A stretch of DNA of 64,000 nucleotides, from contig JBAJFG010000296.1 of NCBI GenBank assembly GCA_037903475.1, positions 186,001 through 250,000 of the forward strand. The letters are read 5' to 3'. Both the position numbers and the translations under genes were made by a program. Positions 53,441 to 64,000 of this stretch are shown piece after piece. How positions within the stretch are numbered: position 1 is the stretch's first letter; each line of letters opens with the position of its first letter. Below the pieces are notes generated by a model. That model searched no databases. It worked only from the letters and a program-made list of their open reading frames with translations, and was not told the origin of the DNA. The stretch comes from Ancylostoma caninum (Eukaryota > Nematoda > Chromadorea > Rhabditida > Ancylostomatidae).

Positions 53441-54364
53441 ACCCTCCGAGGTCAGACATCACAGAGCAGTGAGTTCTGCCTATTTTTCCACTACTTGTAG
53501 CCGTGCACTCCATACTTCTCCTACAATAACGTATAATACGCTTTTTATAATCGTAATCACCCTAGAAATCTCTCTTATAAGAATGTTTATTGAGGTTCTT
53601 ATTGTCATATATTCACTGTAAAAACGGCATTCATTGTTTGATTCTCTAAAGTGTCTCTCTTACAGTTTGAGCGGACTCCTACTCACAAAAGCATCTATTT
53701 TGCATCTATTTTGGTTCCTGAAACAGAATATAGCGCTTTTAACATTGTGTGTGCCCTAACAGCAACAGAGCCTTGCCTCAGAAATCGTTTTTGAGATTTT
53801 TATGGTGAGAAAATCAGTGTGAGCTGGCGTGGACTGTAGTATACATAAAAGACCTCAAAAAGGGTGACCCTGTTTTTTAAGAGGCTACGGCTGACTCAGC
53901 ACTTTCTTATGTCTAATCTTGCTCGGAGAAATTACGGGTCAACATCAGAACTGACTCAAACCTCAGATGTTGCCTATACGAAAGACAGGCTTCGCTGTTT
54001 CCAGGCTAGGCTACGAGTTATGCCTGATCAGATTACGGATATGAACTGTAGCCTGGCCAGGAAACGAGTGTTGCTCGAGGAAATCGAGAGCTGAAGCCTT
54101 CTAATAGCTTTCTAGTACTTTTCTATAACGTCGAAAATCGCGCACTTTTGCAATCAGAAAAATTTTCTCTATATTAACGTACAAGTCGAAACCTGTACGC
54201 ACCACTGAGAGAATGCTCGTAGTGAGACTGCTGTTCAGTATTGAAGACCAGAGTTATGGCATAAGATGTTGTGTTTAGCGCATTAGAAAACCTCAGTGGG
54301 CATGATCCCTCAATCAAAAACGTAAAACTTGGTGAAATAAATGGTTTAACGTATAATTTTTTAC
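53441..54364. other. Unassigned; one coding-like + strand frame
   Basis: 53864-54094 reads TQTSDVAYTKDRLRCFQARL then SLARKRVLLEEIES on +, reminiscent of the coiled-coil part of a retroelement gag, but too short and isolated to call. Confidence 0.3.
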
Positions 54365-54485
54365 GAAACCGTAGATATCTTTGTGTTCAGCGTATCAAAC
54401 AAAATAAACGTCGTATCGAACAACAACAGCCATGTCATCAGCGATTTCTGGACAAAATTAAGCAAAAATCAATGAAGTCGGTGTG
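54365..54485. repeat. Solitary diverged unit of element C
   Basis: It holds TTTGTGTTCAGCGTATCAAA, CAGCCATGTCATCAGCGA and ACAAAATTAAGCAAAAATCA in the order found in the 118-bp units at 11758 and 26590. Confidence 0.55.
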
Positions 54486-54665
54486 AAGGGGAAAGCGGTC
54501 CGTAGCTCTTGGCTGAAAGAGGCCAAAATCTCTACAGGCCCTTAGGAGTTATGTATTCAACGTTTGGTAGTGATAGGTGTAGATAGAGCTCTGTAACATT
54601 CCCTTCTCTTGGGAATGCATTGTGATAAAAACATTAGTGGATGCCTCGAGTAGTCCCTCGGCTGT

Positions 54666-54766
54666 GGGCACGGATGGAGCAGAGGTAAAGCAGCGGACTG
54701 TGGAGCAATCGAAGAGCAATGGTAAGTGATCGGTTGGTCAGTTCGAAATCCTCGAGCGGCAGTGGA
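54666..54766 (+). ncRNA. tRNA-derived pseudogene or SINE head
   Basis: TGGAGCAGAGGTAAAGCAGC matches a tRNA A box and D arm, and CAGTTCGAAATCCTCGAG resembles a B box with one extra base. The spacing between the boxes is longer than in most tRNAs. It is followed at once by the GCGGAGGA repeat, so this may be the head of a short interspersed element. Confidence 0.45.
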
Positions 54767-56177
54767 GATGATAAGTTTTGTTCAAAAAACCTCATTTCGG
54801 AACATGCGGAGGAGGGTACCGGGACTTGCGGAGGACTAAATCGGGAATTGCGGTCTGTAACAGACCGGGTCTCCTGACCAAGCCCTCCGGGTGCCCTGCA
54901 GTACTCCTACGCATGTGTGCGATACTTTGTCTGAGGATGTGGGAAGGTTAGTAATGGTTTCATTTCAGAATACAAAGAGGATTTCAGAATTCTATCCAGA
55001 AATGTGTTCAATTTAATGTGTTTGCTCGTCTGCGGTTGCTATTTTTCAACTGCAAGTATGGTTAGAGTTCAAATGAATAGAAATGAAGACTAGAGAGCCA
55101 GTAAAATCTCTTATGTCGTCAAATTCCCGAAAATACCTAAAGATCACATAGCATCACTCGCGCTGCGTCAAAGCAATAAAGTTTTTGGAGCATGCGGGAA
55201 CATAGGTCGCTTGGAATTGTTTCAAGGGCTTGCATCAGTGAGCAGTCATCCACCAGAGAGACAATTCATTCCCCATTAAAAAAATCTTCCTTGAATTTCC
55301 ACAAAGAAAAAAGTGAAGCACGCAGATTCGCAGACAATCATTGTCACCCGCGCCAAGCGTGGCGAAGCTTTCGCTCGGGATTATTATTTTTTTTTGAGTT
55401 AGATGGCCTTCACTCGGTTGTCTAAATAAAGCACGCGGAGCTAGGCAGCAGTTAAGCCTGATTGAGGCGCAAATTCTGATTAAAGCGCTGAAAATAGCAA
55501 ATGCTAGAAAGGTTGACATGCTCAGCGACTTCTAACAAAATAGCAAGTCCAAACGCGTGAACAAGTGCAAGATATTAATGATTTCGTCATCTACGTCTCT
55601 GATCACCTGCGCTCTCTCGGCGAGAGAGCAAACTTTCCCTGCGCAGAATACGGCGCCATTTTGATCGGGTATGCTTCTTTGCTTCACAGCTCATACTTCG
55701 GGTCTTGCAGTATCATCAAACGATTAATCATCCCTCTAGCATGGTAGCGATCCGTTTCACTAACATGTTTTTACATGTCAGGGAGAGCTGCGAAGGACGT
55801 TGTGCAGTGCAAGCGTGATAAATGCGTTCATACTTGTGGCATGTTGTTACAACAATACGCCATAACGAATACTGACGGGGAAAGGCCCACTGACAGGAGA
55901 AGGGGTCCACAGACGCGGTCGCCTGCGCCAGGAACGACGTTCGTCAAGTCAAGGGAGAACTGCGAATAAGCAGAGAGGGGGGGGGGGGAGCTTACGTAGC
56001 TGACATTGCCCGTCTCCTAGTAACGAATCCCGCACGGTATGTGCACAGAATTCCATCAGTACAAGCATGAACGTCACATAAACCGCTGGAAAAACACGCA
56101 CAGCACGAGAAAGACGCAAAAATGCAGAAAACGAAATTAGATGACGCAAAACTGCAGCCGACACAGATGTCACTGCA
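54767..56177. other. Unassigned sequence
   Basis: It begins with the second GCGGAGGA cluster (to about 54880). A poly-G run lies at 55978-55990. No gene recognised. Confidence 0.35.
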
Positions 56178-57110
56178 CTAGAATTTAATTGTATGAAAAA
56201 GGCAACACAGCGCCTCGTTCCAGCTGTCGACGCCTTCAGGGTAAAAACTAGAGGGAACGTTGCATGGATGTCTACGTGAAAATGCAGAAGTTACGGTTAG
56301 TTTGCTGACAGCGGTTTTGTGACGCCAGCAGGATGCGAAAGCGTTTGCGCACATCCAGCTTGGGCAAACAGCCCGGTTGTTCGTGACGTGAAAGTCGGAA
56401 CACTTGCTGGCAACGTAAAGTACACTAGTCCAAAAGACAACTTTCAAAAAAACCATGAAATCGACTATAAACGCGAAGATCATGGCGCGCTGTGGCTCGT
56501 AAGCGTTCTGGAACAGGTTCTTGTGGATGAAACCGTCGATGTGTGCTTTGATCTGAGTATGGGGCCTTACACAGGGGGATGGAGTGTTGCACATGGAAAG
56601 AATGGTGCGGCCGAGCCCTGCGATAGGTCGATTCATCCAATTGGGCAATCGTCGCGGTGGTCTAAGGTTACTGAGGTCACTTATAATATTGAGTATTGTC
56701 CTATATATTATAAAATTGTACTCCTTCGAAAGGGGAGTGAGATAGCAGGAGATTGGTTCTCCCCCCTCCCTGCTGCGCGAATATTCATGAGAGAGTAGAG
56801 AGCGTAGAGAAGAAAACAAAATCATGGTGGGTGCGTATCATCGTGAGGGGAAATAGGGCGTTAACGGACTGCTGCGATTGGCGGATTCAATCAATACGCA
56901 AATCATGGTGGCCTGGTAACGTCCAATTTTCCATCACGATGATACACGCCCAATCATGGTCATTCTTCGCGTCTGTGCCCCTCCCCCCCCCCCCCCCCCC
57001 CGCTCCTTCCATCGCGATTGGTTGACTATGACCGAGCCAACAGATGAAAGGCAGGACGCAGACGACAACAGAAATGGGTAGAGCGCAAGCGCACAATGTC
57101 GGTAAACCTG
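56178..57110. other. Open frames on both strands over repeat-like sequence
   Basis: A 215-codon - frame and a 159-codon + frame overlap completely. Neither has domains, and the region shares phrases with repeats elsewhere (GTGCGTATCATCGTGAGGGG at 56831, inverted at 56938). A 19-base poly-C run lies at 56983-57001. I do not call a gene. Confidence 0.35.
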
Positions 57111-58954
57111 CATCCCATAGTCAGGGGGAATGGATACCGCTAAAGTTCAGATGATGGAAGTTCGAAGGGCGTGGATGAACGATTACTAAAAATAATAGTA
57201 GGTAAAGCAGTACAAGTTAACCTACATGCGTGAAGGATATTGGAAATCTCTATGCGGAAGGTATAATGGATTGAAATGTGAGAAAAAGGTCAAGTGGAAA
57301 CATCAGTTAAGCGAAAAATCCACCTATAAAGGCTATGAAGGAGTGAAGAAATAACAGGATAAAGCTTGTGATGGAAAAACCGCAAATCACCACTAATGGA
57401 CAGCGACTTAATGAAACCGCCACATGACCAATGAAAACCAGAAGTAAACTTACTGGGACCGGAAATTTCCCTGTAATCCAGAACGAAAAAAAATGCTCCC
57501 TCATTTCAAATGATAAAATCCAAACCCCTCCAAATTTCCTTTATTCCTATGTTCGATCTGACATTTTCATTTAATTTGCTTTTCAAAATTTTAATTGTTT
57601 GGCTTTCTGTTCAGATTGCTACTGCATACCACATGGGTGTACAGAAGCATAGAAATACTATCATAAAAATAAATATATAAATGTAGAGCGGAGGAATTTA
57701 TTGGATGTGGACATGTGGGGGCTGAGGCGTATTTGTCAGTCTGGGCACGAATTGAATGCAAGTTCTGCATAATACCGTTATTTTTATGCGAATAGAAAAA
57801 CTATATGGTAGACACAGCGTGGGCAACTATTTTTGATTGAAACATTTGAATAACATTCTTAACATAAAAGCGTATAGGGAGAAGATTTTCTCAACTTATA
57901 CATAGACATTTAAGCAAAAGGGGACCTATGCTAAAAATATGTTAGTTTCCACAGAAAAAGATCTCAAAAGAGGTCTGGGGAGTGCAGTTCTTACAGTATA
58001 CACTTTGTAGATCTTATGGTCAGTATGTGATGATGCATGCTCAAAAATGCCATTTTACTATGCTAAAAGAATATATTCGAAGCCAGGGTGAAGTTTAGAA
58101 AAAACCACGTTAGATATGTACAAAACTCTGATAAGAATAGTTCTAAGAACACAACTGCAACTTATCTGAACGCTCTTATGATTCACTCCGGAAACGATGA
58201 CATTTAGAAGAATACTGTAGGTGAAATTACAGTAAAACATGCAAAATTACACCATCACGCCAGCCAGCCGCATACTTTGTGCAATTAGTCATCCTCGGTT
58301 ACACAGAGGAAAGTGCAAAGTTTTTTTTTCGCCCGTCTTGTTTTTTTAAGAAACCACTGCGGGCAACGTCACTTAAATGACGTCATGTTTTGAAAAATTC
58401 ACTTGCTGCCAAATTCACGATAGTAATTATTATTACTATTCACTGGAAGCGTAACATAGTGGAGATTCAGGCGTGTACTACTTATTTTCATAACTACACG
58501 TTGAAGATTTCCTATTAATCATTTGATTCCGGAATTAAATTCTTAATTACTCCATTTTTGAAATTATTAAAATCCTGGCTTTCTTCTCAAGAAAGATCCA
58601 CCCCATTTCATTCGTCCACGCCTGAACCCTCATCCTTCCATGGATCGGACGCTGGACCTGGATAACAAGGTAGAGCCGAGTACCCACCTCTCCTATTGGC
58701 CAATTTATTGACCCAGCCAATCGCAGAATTAGGCATACCTCCCTCTCCATGTACAACAGCCATCCATGCAACCACACCCCTGTCAGTCAATAATAAGCCA
58801 ACATTGTGATAAGGTGTTATCAGGATTCCCCCCCCCCCCGCCTCTCCCACCCTTTCAAAAACCCTCTAGCCACCCATGCAAATACTATCAACTTTCGATA
58901 CTATTCTTTCAAAGTAATTTGTTTCTAATCATTTCACTTAGAAGCTAATTTTAT
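57111..58954. other. Unassigned AT-rich sequence
   Basis: No gene. 58640-58750 carries CTCCTATTGGCCAATTTATT and AGCCAATCGCAG near a poly-C run at about 58829-58840. Confidence 0.35.
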
Positions 58955-59149
58955 CAGTGAAGTTCCAGCAGGCACCGCCCCCGTTTAGAGGCCACGCCCA
59001 CATTTACAGCCTTTCCTAGATTGACAGAAATGTCTGGAAGCACCGCTGTTTTTCTCCAGGAATTCACTTCTCCTGGTCTCGCTGTTTGTAGTTCCAGGGT
59101 AACAGGTTCCAAAGGAAATCCCCTCCCACAACGTTCACTACCCTGTGAG

Positions 59150-59390
59150 TTGGCCATTCGAGGGTGCTGGAACGATCGCGCTGAGGTCGTTGGCCTCGGC
59201 TGCAGCGTTGCAGCGAGAGAGCACGTTCCGCTTTTTCCCAGCACGTCGTTCGTCATAAAACTTCTTCTTATAACGGCCGCGCTATGACGTATTGATGGAG
59301 GTCGAGCGATTCGTTCGACGATCGACGATTTCTGAACGATTGCCGCCGCCGCCGCGGCGTCGACGTCGCGTTGTTGACTCACGAATACTG
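59150..59390. promoter_or_regulatory. GC/CpG-rich block, possible promoter
   Basis: Contains TATGACGTAT (CRE-like), CGACGATCGACGATTTC and GCCGCCGCCGCCGCGGCGTC. Composition suggests a promoter, but no first exon is identified on either strand. Confidence 0.25.
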
Positions 59391-61693
59391 CAAACGGCTG
59401 GTAAACACTGTTTCAATGAAATTATCTATGTTTTTCAGGGAGAACTTTGAGGACGTCTGGAATACCGGAAAAGCGATTCCAAAGCACTTTTTCTTCGAAT
59501 AAAACACGTAAAATGGGGTTAGTTAATCAAATAATTGAAGGGGATTCAAAACTGCAAGCCCTCTTTCCGGATAATTTTTAAGAATCCTCGCAATTTGCTT
59601 AGTAAGGCCTAGAAAAAACAATAACGAGACATGGATTTATCAGTGTTTTTAAGAAAAAAATTAGGGGATCTCAAGTATTGGACAAACCATTTGAGAAGTG
59701 GACAAAATCTACCGGATGGGATAAAATTGGCCGAGAAAAGGAAGAGCTCAGCAGAAAATCAGAGAATTCACGGAAATAGAAGGCGTATAGGATCAGCAAC
59801 ACTCAGATGATACAGGACAACTACCACACATGAAGAAATATAATGAGTAACAAACCCAGCAAAACAGGTATCTAAATAGTAGACCGTCAACAACCGAGCA
59901 CGTGGTTTTGGTCCAGATATAACCTGAAAACGTTTTTTTATTATAATTCAGTATGTAGCGAGAATTCACGTGCACTAAGCGAATTACTGCAGTAATCAGA
60001 ATTGAGTAATTAAACGTCACAAGAAGTAAGAATGAATGAAAATATGCACATGAGAATGAATGAGTTCATTGGAATCAACCAGTGAAACTGAAAAAAAGTT
60101 GGAAGTAACTATTGGAAGCAATGAATTATATAAAAATGTTTTATATTCGTGAAAATTCTAATAGACACTTCCCAAAAATTCCTGTGTGACGTCATCCTGG
60201 AAGTTTCCGGCAAATCCTTTACTCTGAAGAAGGGCAAACCAGATGCTTTTGATAAAAGTGGAAAGATTTCATTCACAGCACCTCGAACAACCTTACTATG
60301 TATGCAAAATTTCAGCGAAAGAAATTTTCTCGAAAATTTTAAAGCACCGGACGTGGAATAGTGCAGGCACATTTGAGTACAATAAACAAAATTTTCTCTA
60401 CGTAATGAATCTACGTACATACAAAAATATGGGTAAATAGGGTGAATAAATCGCTGGAACTGGTTTTCAATGATGTTACGAAATAGCAATTACCATGTTG
60501 TCTGTGGATTTTCACAAAAACAACAAAAACAGGATTACATCCTCGAATAAAATAAATGTAGACGCAATTTTTCAGAGCCCAACAAAGATGCCGAAGATGT
60601 CTCACGGGAAGGGGCGGTGCAACTGGATTCATGGGATTCGTCAATTCACCCAACTGGCCAATCGGAGAGCTCGGTCCCGCCAACCATTTCTGGTACAGCG
60701 CTCCATTGACAGAGACTTTACATTCAGACATCTCTAGTTCTACAACAACCAAAAGTGTTTATGTAATGTTGCTAAACATTTCCAGTGAAGAAAAATGATT
60801 CCAGAGATAGTGGATTTTAGGGAAATAGAGCAAATTACGAATCTATGAGACTTGTAAAACCATGAAATGCACACTAACGTTCATTCCTAAGAAAAACAGA
60901 GTATGTACAAAGTTTTATTTATTATTCATTTAATTATACTTACTTCTTTATTACACTTGTTAAATGCATTGAAGTTGTCGCTGTGCCAGAATAAAAGAAT
61001 TGGTGTTAGTTTTAGTAGAACTGCATTCAAATAGCAGGCAGTAATAAATCAAAACAAACCAGTTCCTGGCAGAGCTAGACGCCTTCTACAGATGTAAATG
61101 TCCTAGGATAATTAAACATGAAAAATTACAATATAGTGGTGAGTAAAACAACACAAGTACAAGTGCAAAATAGTGCAAAAATATGTTGGAATACAAAAGG
61201 TAGACTCGACTGAAAAATTTGCTGAATTCAGCAGAAAAAAATGCACCAAAATCAATGGATGTGTTTCGAAATCACAAAAATTTGCAGAATGATCTAATGG
61301 AAACAGATGGAAAACCTCCAGGATGACAGTATGAATCAGCAAGAATGAAAGGAGGCGGATGATGTGCACTGACAAATGAGTTACACGGTCTGTAACAGTT
61401 GTTTATAAAGCGAGTAGGCGGCGTTATTCTTTGCGCTCGTCACATTTTATGATTTGTTACTGAGAAAACAGGAGCTGAGTGAAAAAAGGGGCCAGCGACG
61501 TAACCGCACACGTGACGCATTAGTCACGGCCAAAACAAGCAATTTTTTTTTTGCGGGTCACAACTTTGAACTTCACAATTACACATACTGCGGTCTAAAG
61601 TTTATGGAAGGCAACTGGAAAAAAGAGAACAATTGCCACAAAAACTGCAGTGGAACGGCGATATTGCAACTGTACGTGATTCAACCGAAGCGC
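59391..61693. other. Unassigned sequence downstream of exos-2
   Basis: Mostly AT-rich with no supported gene. It includes the 3' flank of exos-2. 60590-60700 is a GC-rich island with CAACTGGCCAATCGGAGAGC. Confidence 0.4.
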
Positions 61694-62575
61694 CTATATC
61701 TGGCGCTCTTGCTCAGCCAGTGGCAGTTGTCCTAATTTGGAGGTCAAAGCTTTTTGGATGTCTAAACGAGCAAGATCCTTCACGTCGTACTCCAGTGACA
61801 ACTTGTAAACAGCGATAACAGTCTTGCCACAGATACAGATATGAGCTTTCGCTAGTAGCCGAACACAAGCCGCAATCCTCACCATACACCTACGCTTCTC
61901 CACTGATACTGTCGAGCTAAGATCTTCTCCGTATCCGTAGGCGGAGCTTACCCTTGGTGAAATCCATACAAAACCGTTTGGTGCAATTATAACACTCACA
62001 CCGAACAACTCGTGCACATGCGGCTTCTGCAGCTTGACCAAATTCGGCCATACCTTCAACAGAATCCCTTGGCCGAGTTTTCCGTGGCCAAGATCTCTAC
62101 AGTGAAGCTCCACATCGCCTCTTAGTCCAATCTTCTGAAGCTCAGCAACTGCCAGATCACCCACATTGAGGGATTCACCCATGGACAACTCGTCCTCCGA
62201 ATCCTTACGTCTCAGCTCACCGCTCGGAAGATTCATATTCTCCAGACGAAAATTTGCAGAAAGTCTGTGATTCATGTCCAACTTCCATAGAGCCCTCTGG
62301 ATCCTGACGACACGGCCGACAACAACATCGCCCGTTTTAGGCACGTACTTCGACTTACACGGCTCTACCACGTGAAACTTATCGAACTGCTTCTTCAACC
62401 CGGAAACGGTGGCCATCAATATACTCCTAGTGATTCTCGTGCCAGGACCGCTCAAAACATCTCTATTTGTGGACAGAATCTTTCCACAGTAAACGATATC
62501 CATCCGTGACCTCCATGATCTGTTAAATGTACGTTGACGACGTGCTGGTGGAGGAGCAGTGACAATGACCGACAT
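61694..62575 (-). CDS. Exosome complex component RRP4 (EXOSC2)
   Basis: 293 aa, the same length as human EXOSC2, and collinear with it. This is a non-catalytic cap subunit of the RNA exosome (nuclear and cytoplasmic 3'-5' RNA decay and processing), contributing RNA-binding S1 and KH domains. The N-terminal domain holds LSGPGTRI (42-48). The S1 domain starts TGDVVVGRVVRIQ (81-93), followed by the highly conserved NLPSGELRRKDSEDELSM (115-132) and GKLGQGILLKVWP (165-177). The KH region has SVIIAPNGFVWISP (194-207). Start ATG 62575 is chosen because a TTTCCAG acceptor lies 9 nt upstream and homology begins soon after; an ATG at 62644 would precede the acceptor. The frame is uninterrupted by introns. 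Confidence 0.96.
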   Translation of the reverse strand: MSVIVTAPPPARRQRTFNRSWRSRMDIVYCGKILSTNRDVLSGPGTRITRSILMATVSGLKKQFDKFHVVEPCKSKYVPKTGDVVVGRVVRIQRALWKLDMNHRLSANFRLENMNLPSGELRRKDSEDELSMGESLNVGDLAVAELQKIGLRGDVELHCRDLGHGKLGQGILLKVWPNLVKLQKPHVHELFGVSVIIAPNGFVWISPRVSSAYGYGEDLSSTVSVEKRRCMVRIAACVRLLAKAHICICGKTVIAVYKLSLEYDVKDLARLDIQKALTSKLGQLPLAEQERQI

Positions 62576-62591
62576 ACTCTCGTCCTGGAAA
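62576..62591 (-). promoter_or_regulatory. Splice or trans-splice acceptor before exos-2
   Basis: On the - strand TTTCCAG is followed by GACGAGAGT and the ATG. No upstream coding exon is needed, so this fits a spliced-leader acceptor, though a cis-spliced 5' UTR intron is possible. Confidence 0.55.
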
Positions 62592-63424
62592 TGTATGGAA
62601 TCCCATTCGTAGAGGCAAACAATGGCTATCAAAGCGAGACACAAAGAAAAACTTGAAATTGAAGGGGGTGGAGGCGCAATCGCAAACAGAGAATAGAATG
62701 ACGAAACAAAATGGAAAAAATTGGATGAAAAAGTATAAGCAAAGGCATATTAGAATTGACAGAAGTGAGTACATAGATGAGGATAACAGGAGCAAATGAG
62801 TAACAATCAGCTCTGCTTGACAACACTTTTTTGGAACGATAAAAATGAGTTAGGATAAGATTTTTTCTCTAGGATTTCCATTTTCAGGACTTCATATTTC
62901 AATCCAACATACCAGTACTTCAAAAGGAGCACTGAACAAAACGTCAAAACATCATCAGAACAACACACATTCGAAATAGGAAAACATAGGAAGGGAAAAT
63001 GTTAATGCGTTGTCGTTTTTTTCTAATTTAATCCAATTTTTAATTTATTGCAGGTGGACATACATCGAAATACAAAAAACATACACAAGCCGGTGAACTG
63101 CGATGAAACCAATAACGGTAAACCAATCCCTGCTACTAGATAGATATACTTCTACGGGTACAAGAATAAATTAAAATAATTTCTTAAACTTCTGTTCAGT
63201 GATAGTCTTCAGAAATTAATTTGGGTACATGATTAACTCCATTAAATGAGCTTTCTACGATATACCACTACGTCTCCTTGACTAATTCCAAGACGTTTAT
63301 TTTTATGAGATCAAAAATGTCAAAATTCGGTACCAATGATTCACTTCCCCTGCAGGAAACTCGTGAATTATACGCCTTCTTCTTTTTCTAGGATTCCCTT
63401 GAGGAATTTGCTGAATGCGGATGT
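62592..63424. other. Region upstream of exos-2
   Basis: AT-rich, with no exon recognised. It should contain the exos-2 promoter. Confidence 0.4.
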
Positions 63425-63535
63425 TGTGGTCCCGCAACTCCATGGGGTGCTGCAGCAACTCCACGGGTGGTGTTGCAGCAACTCCATGGGATGTCGCTGC
63501 TGCAGCACCACCGATGGTGTTGCAGCAACTCTACT
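63425..63535. repeat. GCAGCAACTCCATGG minisatellite
   Basis: Four imperfect copies of a unit of about 30 bp, with TGCAGCAACTCCATGGG and GGTGTTGCAGCAACTC phrases. Confidence 0.75.
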
Positions 63536-63810
63536 CAATCCGTTTTTCCTATGAAGAAAAACGTACTCACAACGACAAAGTTCCTGTGAAAAAAATGACA
63601 GTTAATAATGAAGATTGAAAGCAGAGGAATTCAAGGAATGTTCCAGAAAAACCAGGAAAAGCTTCAAACAATGAAATCGTACAGTGGATGAGCATGTGCC
63701 AGAAACGTGCAACTTTCCAGTGCCGATTGCGATAGCAGAAAAGTGCACCAACCAACTGTGATAATGATCAAGCGTCGGCAAACAGCCGGCACACGAGCCC
63801 CCAACGCGGC
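63536..63810. other. Spacer before the GC-rich right end
   Basis: No gene seen. Confidence 0.4.
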
Positions 63811-64000
63811 ATGCAGGCCGCCGCGGTGTACTTCCTCGAGGCGCCGAGGGCCGGGGCGCGGATAGAAGCTGGCGGCGGCCGGTGTGGGAGTCAAGTGACG
63901 AACGAGTGCCGCGGGCGTTTGCAGCACTGCGTGATATGCTTGCTGCTTCTGCTGTGCGTGCGCGCAGTTTTGCAGCAACAGCAGCAGCGCAGCAGCAGAT
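63811..64000 (+). CDS. Candidate N-terminal coding exon, cut by window edge
   Basis: An ATG at 63811 opens 63 codons with no stop before the edge; the nearest upstream in-frame stop is TAG at 63733. The product starts MQAAAVYFLEAPRAGARIEA. It then has a hydrophobic stretch CVICLLLLLCVRAVL, which could be a signal anchor, and then QQQQQRSSR. The sequence sits in a CpG-rich block as first exons often do. A - strand frame also overlaps, and a CAG repeat can give open frames by chance, so this is tentative. Confidence 0.3.
   Translation, partial: MQAAAVYFLEAPRAGARIEAGGGRCGSQVTNECRGRLQHCVICLLLLLCVRAVLQQQQQRSSR

Noticed and set aside
56178..56825. 215-codon - strand frame, the second longest in the window
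   Set aside because: Fully overlapped by a 159-codon + frame, no domain, and it lies among repeat-like phrases and poly-C; a chance frame is more likely.
58954..59382. 142-codon - strand frame
   Set aside because: Covers a CpG-rich, alanine-coding repeat tract, and a + frame overlaps; composition explains it better than a gene.
62576..62644. Upstream ATG at 62644 as the exos-2 start
   Set aside because: It precedes a strong splice acceptor (TTTCCAG), and the extra residues have no counterpart in RRP4 proteins.

Overview
The window is eukaryotic, intron-rich and dominated by transposons. The best reading is a parasitic nematode of the strongylid (hookworm) type. This rests on a spliced HDHD3-like gene with TTTCAG-type acceptors, an RRP4/EXOSC2 gene with an acceptor just upstream of its ATG (as in trans-spliced nematode genes), and very many MITEs, mariner remnants and MULE transposase remnants. 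The species is inferred, not proven.

Only two genes are secure. (1) HDHD3-like HAD-family hydrolase, + strand, three exons (16426-16755, 22155-22256, 25963-26325). Its 5.4 kb and 3.7 kb introns are filled with inverted-repeat elements, a minisatellite, tRNA-like sequence and a perfect 32-bp hairpin. (2) exos-2 (RRP4/EXOSC2), the RNA-exosome S1/KH cap subunit, - strand, 61694-62575, in one exon. Weaker gene evidence: a terminal exon of an unidentified - strand gene (1218-1349), a candidate + strand terminal exon (39677-39882), an open reading frame running off the right edge (63811-64000), and coding-like fragments inside HDHD3 intron 2.

Layout. 1-4.1 kb: end of an unidentified gene, then a CA repeat and a GC-rich block. 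4.8-6.3 kb: dense MITE cluster, including one element nested in another. 7.1-12.4 kb: three unrelated tandem-repeat arrays back to back. The first is interrupted by a deleted mariner; the second has a 519-bp higher-order period. 12.7-15.4 kb: a multi-layer inverted-repeat compound element. 16.4-26.3 kb: the HDHD3-like gene. 26.6-27.3 kb: second copy of the third array. 29.2-30.9 kb: decayed MULE transposase gene. 31-32.4 kb: minisatellite. 33.5-34.3 kb: a non-autonomous Mutator-like element with identical 71-bp termini and a 9-bp target duplication. 36.1-39.7 kb: minisatellite, a triplicated tRNA-like unit, a transposon-derived zinc-finger gene fragment and several MITEs. 41.5-42.4 kb: TA-flanked element. 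43-61 kb: mostly unassigned sequence with GC-rich promoter-like blocks, poly-C tracts and scattered repeats. 61.7-64 kb: exos-2 and a possible gene start.

No operon or pathway links the genes. The main theme is successive transposon insertion, often into older repeats, so target duplications allow relative dating.
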